Positions 14,422-19,758 of a DNA stretch of 19,758 bases are shown here, piece after piece. A model generated the notes under the pieces. The model made no database searches, had not been told where the DNA came from, and saw only the letters and a program-made list of their open reading frames with translations. Every line of letters begins with the position of its first letter. Within the stretch, counting starts at the first letter, position 1. This stretch comes from Umezawaea sp039922235 (GTDB lineage Bacteria; Actinomycetota; Actinomycetes; Mycobacteriales; Pseudonocardiaceae), in NCBI GenBank assembly GCA_039922235.1, contig JBDSAJ010000728.1, positions 1 through 19,758 on the forward strand, read 5' to 3'. The position numbers and the translations under genes were made by a program.

Positions 14422-15924
14422 CTACCGGTCCGTCGTGAGCCGCTGGCGGCCGACGACGGCGAGGAGCCGCAGCTTCTCGTCGCTCTCGGTGCCGGGGGTG
14501 GCGGTGAACACCAGCAGGGCCTGCTGCTGGTCGGTCTCGTGCAGCATCTGGCAGTGCAGTTCCAGGTCGCCCACCTCCGGGTGCCGGAACGTCTTGGTGT
14601 CGCTGTGCTGGACGCCGACCTCGTGGTTCTCCCACAGTGCGGCGAACTCGGAGCTGGTCTCGCGCAGCGACCGGACGAGCGCGCCGGCGCGGGAGTTCGG
14701 GCCGTCGACGGCGTGGGTGGACCGCAGCTTCGCCACCAGGACGCGGCTGTGGTTCGCGTGGTCGGCCTCCGGGTACAGCGCCCGGTCGCCGGTGAACCAC
14801 CGGTGGACCGCGCTGCGCGCCTGCCCGGTGTACGCGCTGTGGTCGCCCTCCAGCGCGACGTGCGGCGCGGTCTGCACGAGCGTCTCGGCGAGCCGGTTGA
14901 GCACGACGGCCGGCGTGTCGGCGAGCCGGTCGATGATCCGGAGCAGGCCAGGGCTCACGTGGTCCGCGCGGCTCGCGCGCACCGGAACCCCTTGCCCCGC
15001 CAGGATGAAAAGGTGGTCGCGCTCCGCCAGGGTGAGGTGCAGCGCGCGGCTGATGGCCGCCAGCATCGCCTCCGACGGCTGCGGGCCGCGTCCGCCTTCG
15101 AGTCGGCTGTAGTAGTCGGCCGACATCGCGGCGAGCGCGGCGACCTCTTCCCGGCGCAGGCCAGGCGTGCGGCGTCGGGCGCCGCGCGGCAGCCCCACGT
15201 CCTCCGGCCGCAGGGCTTCCCGGCGCTTGCGGAGGAAGTCGGACAACTCGGCGTACTCCATGGTCACGTCCCCGTGTGCGGTGTGGTGGTCAGGCCGACC
15301 CCGGTGCGCGGTGAGGTTGGTGGTCGCGATGCCGGGGTGGGCGGCCAGCGAGCGCACCCGGCTGCCCGCCGCGGCGAGCCTGCGCTGGAGTTCCAGGGTG
15401 AACAGGAGGTCCGCGAGCTTCGAGTCGTTGTAGGCGCGCAGGTCGTCGTACTTCCGCGCCTGCCAGGCGAGGTCGGTCAGCTCGATCCCGCCGAAGCGGT
15501 GCAGCTGCGAGGACAGCGTGACGACCCGGTCGGTGACGTGGGGCAGCAGGAGGTTGGTCAGCGCGAACGGGCCGAGGAAGTTGGTGGCGGTCTGGAGTTC
15601 GAAGCCGTCCTCGGTGCGCGCCTCGGGCACCCGCATGATCCCGGCGTTGTTGACCAGCACGTCGATCGGCCCGGTCCACGCCCGTGCGAACTCCCGCACC
15701 GACCGCAGCCTGCTCACGTCCAGCTCCCGCACCTCCGTGCGGCCCGACAGGGTGGCGGCGACCGCGGCGCCCTTGGCCAGGTCCCGCACGGCGAGCACCA
15801 CGTGCGCGCCCGCCTTCGCCAGCTCCCGCGCGGTGACCAGCCCGATCCCGCTGGTGGCACCCGTGACCACCACCGTGCGGCCGGTCTGGTCGGGGATGTC
15901 GGTGTTCGTCCACTTCGCACTCAT
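14422..15924 (-). CDS. In-frame fusion: shortened SDR oxidoreductase + MmyB-type XRE regulator
   Basis: One uninterrupted 500-aa frame. Residues 1-210 are a short-chain dehydrogenase: NAD(P) motif TGATSGIG (21-28), NNAG (92-95), Asn115, Ser138/139 and Tyr165-x3-Lys169, all catalytic residues present. It stops after AAHPGIATTNLTAH, where relatives of about 300 residues continue for some 80-90 more. From Met222 (MEYAELSDFLRKRREAL) a full MmyB-type regulator follows: XRE HTH with PGLRREEVAALAAMSADYYSRLEGGR, then the ligand domain (SPGLLRIIDRLADTPAVVLNRL to FRHPEVGDLELHCQML). ATG 15924 has GGAGGAG 7 nt upstream. Met222 (15261) has its own GGGGA 7 nt upstream, so the regulator may also be made alone. 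It could be a true fusion or an operon in which the SDR lost its tail and stop codon. The GNAT gene follows. Confidence 0.85.
   Translation of the reverse strand: MSAKWTNTDIPDQTGRTVVVTGATSGIGLVTARELAKAGAHVVLAVRDLAKGAAVAATLSGRTEVRELDVSRLRSVREFARAWTGPIDVLVNNAGIMRVPEARTEDGFELQTATNFLGPFALTNLLLPHVTDRVVTLSSQLHRFGGIELTDLAWQARKYDDLRAYNDSKLADLLFTLELQRRLAAAGSRVRSLAAHPGIATTNLTAHRGRPDHHTAHGDVTMEYAELSDFLRKRREALRPEDVGLPRGARRRTPGLRREEVAALAAMSADYYSRLEGGRGPQPSEAMLAAISRALHLTLAERDHLFILAGQGVPVRASRADHVSPGLLRIIDRLADTPAVVLNRLAETLVQTAPHVALEGDHSAYTGQARSAVHRWFTGDRALYPEADHANHSRVLVAKLRSTHAVDGPNSRAGALVRSLRETSSEFAALWENHEVGVQHSDTKTFRHPEVGDLELHCQMLHETDQQQALLVFTATPGTESDEKLRLLAVVGRQRLTTDR
15259..15273 (-). promoter_or_regulatory. 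Internal ribosome binding site for the regulator half of the fusion
   Basis: On the minus strand GGGGA (15273-15269) precedes an in-frame ATG (15261-15259) by 7 nt. The ATG begins exactly where homology to free-standing MmyB-type regulators begins, so a separate 278-aa regulator could be translated from here. Confidence 0.5.
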
Positions 15925-15974
15925 CAGGTGCTCCTCCGTCCGCGGCGGCCGAAGTCGGCCGCACGGCAAGCCTC

Positions 15975-16023
15975 CTGCTCCGCAGTCAACGCGACCAGTG
16001 CCCGGTTAGCCACTGCTCCGCAG
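15975..16023. promoter_or_regulatory. Repeat-bearing control region between the SDR-regulator gene and ileS
   Basis: Two perfect copies of CTGCTCCGCAG (15975-15985 and 16013-16023), themselves CTGC-TCC-GCAG dyads, lie 38 bp apart. Between them is CAGTG-N10-CACTG (15996-16015), whose centre reads GTGCCCGGTT. A very similar GTGCCCGGGTT stands before the other MmyB-type regulator (3592-3602). The site is 51-99 bp upstream of the SDR start and is a plausible autoregulatory operator. Confidence 0.4.
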
Positions 16024-16055
16024 ACCGTGGCTACGCCCGGCCGAGTGGAATTCGA

Positions 16056-16084
16056 TGTCGGCACATGTCGGCGTCGGCTAGGGT
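16056..16084 (+). promoter_or_regulatory. Probable ileS promoter
   Basis: A -10-like TAGGGT (16079-16084) with a weak -35-like TGTCGG (16056-16061) at 17-nt spacing would start transcription near 16091, just before the first helix of the T-box leader. A direct repeat ATGTCGGC (16055-16062, 16065-16072) overlaps it. Confidence 0.45.
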
Positions 16085-16090
16085 CGCGGT

Positions 16091-16312
16091 ACAGGCACCG
16101 ATCCGGCCATCACCGGGGAGTCTCCGGAAGAACGGGCCGCGAGGCCTCAGTAGAACCGGACGGGGCAGGCCCGTCACAGCCGGTGCGAGAGTGGCGTCCG
16201 AAGGGGCGCAAGCGGGGTGGTACCGCGGGGTGTCGGGCTCGGGAGCCCGGACTTCGTCCCCGTGCGGGCGGCGCAGGCCGTCCACACGCGAGTGACGAGC
16301 CCGCAGGAGGAG
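16091..16312 (+). promoter_or_regulatory. Isoleucine T-box riboswitch (actinobacterial ileS leader)
   Basis: This leader senses uncharged tRNA-Ile and controls ileS. The conserved T-box GCGGGGTGGTACCGCGGG lies at 16212-16229. TGGT (16218-16221) can pair with the ACCA end of tRNA-Ile, flanked by GCGG/CCGC. Upstream, a short Stem I has CGGCC (16104-16108) pairing with GGCCG (16135-16139), the specifier ATC (Ile) at 16109-16111, a distal CCGGGG/CTCCGG helix and an AGAA element (16129-16132). A further stem GACGGG/CCCGTC (16159-16164, 16170-16175) follows. CGGGCTCG (16234-16241) can pair locally with AGCCCG (16244-16249) or, over 8 bp, with CGAGCCCG (16296-16303) immediately before the AGGAGG ribosome binding site. 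No terminator with a U-run is seen, so control of translation initiation, as known for actinobacterial ileS T-boxes, is likely. Confidence 0.92.
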
Positions 16313-16314
16313 CC

Positions 16315-19300
16315 GTGCCGACACCGTTCGAGCCCATGCCCGCCAAGGTCGACCTGCCCGCGCTGGAGCGGCGGACCATCGGGTGGTGGTACGAGCACTC
16401 CGTGTTCCACCGCAGCCTGCAAGCCACCGAGGACGGCCCGCGCTGGGTGTTCTACGAAGGGCCGCCGACCGCCAACGGGTCGCCGGGCACCCACCACGTC
16501 GAGGCACGGGTGTTCAAGGACGTGTTCCCGCGCTTCAAGACCATGAAGGGCTTCTCCGTGCCGCGCCGCGCGGGCTGGGACTGCCACGGGCTGCCGGTGG
16601 AACTGGCCGTGGAGAAGGAGATGGGGCTCAGCGGGAAACCGGACATCGAACGGGTCGGGGTCGCCGAGTTCACCGCGAGGTGCCGCGAGTCGGTGCAGGA
16701 CCACGTCGACGAGTTCGAGGCGCTGACCGAGCGCATGGGCTACTGGATCGACCTCGACGACTCGTACTGGACTATGTCGCCGAAGTACGTCGACAGCGTC
16801 TGGTGGGCGCTCCAGCGGATCTTCCAGGACGGCAGGCTGGTCGAGGACCACCGGGTGGCGCCGTACTGCACCCGGTGCGGCACCACGCTTTCCGACCACG
16901 AGGTCGCCCAGGGCTACGAGACGGTGCTCGACCCGTCGGTGACCGTGCGCTTCCCGCTGGTCGGCGGGGTGGCGGGGGAGCCGGAGGCCGACCTGCTGGT
17001 GTGGACGACCACGCCGTGGACGCTGGTGTCGAACACGGCGGTCGCGGTGCGCCCCGACGTCGACTACGTGGTGGCTCGCACCGAGCGCGGGGTGTTCGTG
17101 GTCGCCGAACCGCTGGTGGCGAAGGTGCTCGGCGAGTCGGCGACCGTGCTGGCCGCCGTGCCGGGCGCGGACCTGGTCCGACGGCGCTACCGGCGCCCGT
17201 TCGACCTGGTCGACGTCCCGGACGCGCACGTCGTCGTGGCGGCGGACTACGTGACCACCGACGACGGGACCGGGTTGGTGCACCTGGCGCCCGCGTTCGG
17301 GGCGGACGACCTCGCGGTGTGCCGCGCCGCCGGGCTGCCGGTCGTCAACCCGATCGGCGGCGACGGCCGGTTCCTCGACGGCGTGCCGGAGGTGGGCGGG
17401 CTGTTCTTCAAGGACGCCGACCCGGTGCTGGTCGACGACCTGGAGCGCCGGGGCCTGCTGTTCCGCTCCGAGCCGTTCGAGCACAGCTACCCGCACTGCT
17501 GGCGCTGCCACACGCCGCTGATGCACTACGCGCAGCGGGCTTGGTACATCCGCACGACCGCGATCCGCGCCGCGCTGGAGCGGGAGAACGAGGCCACCAC
17601 CTGGTACCCCGAGCACGTCAAGCACGGGCGCTACGGCGACTGGCTCGCCAACAACGTCGACTGGGCGCTGTCGCGGTCCCGCTACTGGGGCACGCCGCTG
17701 CCGCTGTGGCGCTGCGCGAACGACCACGTGACGGCGGTCGGGTCACGCGCCGAACTCGGCGACCTCGTCGGCGCGGACCTGTCCGCGCTCGACCCGCACC
17801 GGCCGTTCATCGACTCCGTCGAGTTCGACTGCCCGTCGTGCGGCTCGACCGCGACCCGCGTGCCCGAGGTGGTCGACGCCTGGTTCGACTCGGGCGCCAT
17901 GCCGTTCGCGCAGTTCGGCTACCCGCACGTTCCCGGCAGCGTGGAGGACTTCGAGCGCAACCACCCGGCGCAGTACATCGCCGAGGCGGTCGACCAGACC
18001 AGGGGCTGGTTCTACACGCTGATGGCCGTCGGCACGCTGGTGTTCGACCGGTCGCCGTACGAGAACGTGGTGTGCCTCGGGCACATCGTGGCCGAGGACG
18101 GCCGCAAGATGAGCAAGCACCTCGGCAACGTCGTCGAGCCGATCCCGCTGATGAACGCCCACAGCGCCGACGCGCTGCGCTGGTTCATGGCCTGCTCCGG
18201 CTCGCCGTGGTCGTCCCGGCGGGTCGGTCCGGGGCCGCTGGACGAGATCGTCCGCCGAATCCTGATGACGTACTGGAACACCGCGTCCTTCTTCACCCTG
18301 TACGCGACCCGCTGGGCTCCGGAGACGGCCAACCCCGTCGCGGCGCGCCCGGTGCTGGACCGGTGGGTGCTGGGCGAGGTGCACCGGCTGGCCCGCGCCG
18401 TCGACGAGCGCATGGAGGACTACGACACCGCGGGTGCGGGACGGCTGCTGGCGGACTTCGTCGACGACCTGTCGAACTGGTACGTGCGGCGGTCGCGGCA
18501 GCGGTTCTGGGACGCCGACCAGGACGCGCTGGTCACGCTGCACGAGTGCCTGGACGTGCTGACCCGCCTGCTGGCGCCGTTCGTCCCGTTCATCACCGAG
18601 GAGGTCTGGCAGCGGGCCGTCCGGCCAGGCGGCTCGCGGGCCGATTCCGTGCACCTCGCCACGTGGCCGGCCGCGGATCCGGAGCTGATCGATCCCGCGC
18701 TGGCGGAGCACGTCCGGGTCGCGCGGGCCTTGGCCGAGGCCGGTCGGGCCGCGCGCAAGAGCAGTGGGGTGCGGGTCCGGCAGCCGCTCGGGCGGGCGCT
18801 GGTCGGCCTGTCCGTCGACCTGCCGCGCGACCTGCTGGACGACGTCGCCGCCGAGTTGAACGTCAAGCGCTTCGAGCCCCTGTCCGGCGAGGTCGTCGAC
18901 GTGCGGGTGAAGGCCGACTTCCGCGCGCTGGGGCGGAGGTTCGGCAAGCGCACCCAGCGGGTCGCCGACGCGCTGCACGCGGCCGATCCGAGCCTGGTCG
19001 TGGCGGTGTTGCGCGCGGGGGACCCGGTGGTCGTCGAGGTCGACGGCGAGCCGGTGGAACTGGTCGCGGCTGAGGTGCTGGTGACCGAGTCGCCGCGCAC
19101 CGGCTGGGCCGTCGAGTCGCAGCGCGGCGTGACCATCGCGCTGGACGTGGAGATCACCCCCGCCCTCGCCGCCGAGGGCACCGTCCGCGACCTCGTGCGC
19201 GTGGTGCAGCAGGCCAGGCGGGACGCCGGACTCGCCGTGTCCGACCGCGTCGACCTGGTGATCGGCGCACCCCCGGAGGTGCTGGACGCCGTGCGCGCGC

Positions 19301-19440
19301 ACCAGGAGTACCTGGCGGGCGAGACGCTGGCCCTCCGGGTGACCCTGGAGGACCGGCTCGACGGCGGCTTCCCCGGCGTGGTCGGGGACGGCGTCGCGGT
19401 GGCGGTCCGGGTCGCGAAGGGGTCCCCGGCGATCACCTGA
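16315..19440 (+). CDS. ileS: Isoleucine--tRNA ligase (IleRS), type II
   Basis: The enzyme charges tRNA-Ile with isoleucine in the cytoplasm. At 1041 aa it equals the usual actinobacterial length. The HIGH-type motif is PGTHHVEA (57-64), the KMSKS loop is Lys598-Met-Ser-Lys-His602, and the CP1 editing domain shows WTTTPWTLVSNTAVAV and DDGTGLVHLAPAFGADD. Metal-type CxxC pairs occur at YPHCWRCHTPL and FDCPSCGS. The anticodon-binding domain follows, then the long C-terminal domain of the eukaryote-like class, a class known for natural mupirocin tolerance. GTG 16315 is chosen because AGGAGG (16305-16310) lies 4 nt before it and the T-box leader ends there. The frame is open far upstream only as a shadow of other genes. 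Expression is controlled by the T-box. Confidence 0.98.
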   Translation: MPTPFEPMPAKVDLPALERRTIGWWYEHSVFHRSLQATEDGPRWVFYEGPPTANGSPGTHHVEARVFKDVFPRFKTMKGFSVPRRAGWDCHGLPVELAVEKEMGLSGKPDIERVGVAEFTARCRESVQDHVDEFEALTERMGYWIDLDDSYWTMSPKYVDSVWWALQRIFQDGRLVEDHRVAPYCTRCGTTLSDHEVAQGYETVLDPSVTVRFPLVGGVAGEPEADLLVWTTTPWTLVSNTAVAVRPDVDYVVARTERGVFVVAEPLVAKVLGESATVLAAVPGADLVRRRYRRPFDLVDVPDAHVVVAADYVTTDDGTGLVHLAPAFGADDLAVCRAAGLPVVNPIGGDGRFLDGVPEVGGLFFKDADPVLVDDLERRGLLFRSEPFEHSYPHCWRCHTPLMHYAQRAWYIRTTAIRAALERENEATTWYPEHVKHGRYGDWLANNVDWALSRSRYWGTPLPLWRCANDHVTAVGSRAELGDLVGADLSALDPHRPFIDSVEFDCPSCGSTATRVPEVVDAWFDSGAMPFAQFGYPHVPGSVEDFERNHPAQYIAEAVDQTRGWFYTLMAVGTLVFDRSPYENVVCLGHIVAEDGRKMSKHLGNVVEPIPLMNAHSADALRWFMACSGSPWSSRRVGPGPLDEIVRRILMTYWNTASFFTLYATRWAPETANPVAARPVLDRWVLGEVHRLARAVDERMEDYDTAGAGRLLADFVDDLSNWYVRRSRQRFWDADQDALVTLHECLDVLTRLLAPFVPFITEEVWQRAVRPGGSRADSVHLATWPAADPELIDPALAEHVRVARALAEAGRAARKSSGVRVRQPLGRALVGLSVDLPRDLLDDVAAELNVKRFEPLSGEVVDVRVKADFRALGRRFGKRTQRVADALHAADPSLVVAVLRAGDPVVVEVDGEPVELVAAEVLVTESPRTGWAVESQRGVTIALDVEITPALAAEGTVRDLVRVVQQARRDAGLAVSDRVDLVIGAPPEVLDAVRAHQEYLAGETLALRVTLEDRLDGGFPGVVGDGVAVAVRVAKGSPAIT

Positions 19441-19461
19441 GCCTCGGTCAGGCAGTCGCGA

Positions 19462-19621
19462 GTCCCTCACTCGGACACCGTGTGTCCCTCACTCGGACAC
19501 CCCGAACTGCGCGTTCGGACACCCACCCGCGCTCACCGGAGTGCGCGAATGTTCCATTCGGGGTGCCCGAGTGTTCGACACGGGGTTCTTGAGCGTTCGA
19601 CTCGCGGTGTCGGAGTGAGGG
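19462..19621. repeat. Cluster of direct and inverted GTGTCCGA-type intergenic repeats
   Basis: After the ileS stop, GTCCCTCACTCGGACACC occurs twice without mismatch (19462-19479, 19484-19501; 22-bp period). A degenerate copy GTTCGGACACCC follows (19513-19524). The second half carries the opposite orientation: GTGCCCGAGTGTTCGACAC (19563-19581), GAGCGTTCGACTCGC (19591-19605) and GGTGTCGGAGTGAGGG (19606-19621), which is the complement of CCCTCACTCGGACACC with one mismatch. The whole block can fold into a large stem and may end the ileS transcript. Such GTGTYCGA mosaics are common between genes in Saccharothrix-like genomes (from memory, not searched). Confidence 0.7.
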
Positions 19622-19637
19622 TTTCGGGGTGTCTGAG

Positions 19638-19758
19638 CCTCAATCCACCGAGGATTGTGAGCTGAAATGCCTCCAGACATGAAAGCAGATGCCCTCTGAA
19701 CTGCGATAATGGGACTTGCGACGGTTCCATCAACGCGTGAGCAAAGGACATCTGCCAA
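19638..19758. other. Segment of about 50% GC at the right edge, possible end of a mobile element
   Basis: By hand count GC drops to about half here, against well over two-thirds elsewhere. GCAGATGCCCT (19685-19695) and AGGACATCTGC (19746-19756) form an 11-bp inverted repeat with one mismatch, some 50 bp apart. On the minus strand one frame reads a protein-like stretch (MSFAHALMEPSQVPLSQFRG and onward) that then runs into the repeat block. I cannot assign it to a family. It could be the edge of an insertion sequence or a remnant of one. Confidence 0.35.

Noticed and set aside
13906..16314. Upstream extension of the ileS frame
   Set aside because: It crosses the GNAT and SDR-regulator genes in antisense and the T-box leader. 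IleRS homology starts at GTG 16315.
16383..19073. Second plus-strand frame of 896 codons inside ileS
   Set aside because: It is an out-of-frame, Arg/Gly/Ala-rich shadow of the synthetase.
17743..19470. Minus-strand frame of 575 codons opposite ileS
   Set aside because: It is antisense low-complexity sequence with no start signal or motif.
19462..19621. CRISPR array
   Set aside because: The repeats are short, degenerate, in both orientations and without spacers of regular length. No cas gene is present.

Overview
The window is very GC-rich, with GTG/TTG starts and strong G/C third-position bias. It carries an SigE-like ECF sigma factor, two MmyB-type regulators, a GH64+CBM13 secreted glucanase and an ileS gene led by an actinobacterial T-box. 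Together these point to a filamentous actinomycete. The tandem GTGTCCGA-type intergenic repeats after ileS fit a Saccharothrix/Lentzea/Actinosynnema-like member of the Pseudonocardiaceae, but that placement is inference.

Layout, left to right. (1) 1-793, minus: an ECF sigma factor coupled by an ATGA overlap to a truncated membrane-anchored LCP-like protein. (2) 896-2680, minus: a secreted beta-1,3-glucanase with a ricin-type CBM13. It is followed by a strong hairpin terminator and preceded by a promoter carrying a DasR-like palindrome, a CebR-like palindrome and a long 5'-UTR hairpin. (3) 2704-4647: an MmyB-type regulator divergent from an aldo/keto reductase. (4) 4658-8795, minus: a three-gene run of GH13 oligo-1,6-glucosidase, alditol oxidase (TGATG overlap) and an unrecognised 390-aa protein. 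(5) 8932-12009: a NarL-type two-component system (kinase and regulator overlap as ATGA) divergent from a secreted DD-peptidase/beta-lactamase-like serine hydrolase, with a perfect inverted repeat midway between the two starts. (6) 12021-13889: a TetR regulator with a multi-site operator, followed 14 bp later by a TetX-like FAD monooxygenase. (7) 13900-15924, minus: a GNAT acetyltransferase downstream of one continuous frame that joins a C-terminally shortened SDR to an MmyB-type regulator. (8) 16056-19440: promoter, isoleucine T-box and ileS. (9) 19441-19758: repeat-rich intergenic DNA, then a segment of about 50% GC that may be the edge of a mobile element.

Only ileS is clearly core. The rest is the usual accessory mix of soil actinomycetes: polymer degradation, sugar oxidation, drug-type oxidation and local one- or two-component regulators. 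The most notable items are the in-frame SDR-regulator fusion, the two-input control region of the glucanase, the nested TetR operator overlapping a leaderless promoter, and the ileS T-box whose specifier and expression-platform pairings can be read directly. I found no CRISPR array, tRNA, rRNA or complete insertion sequence.
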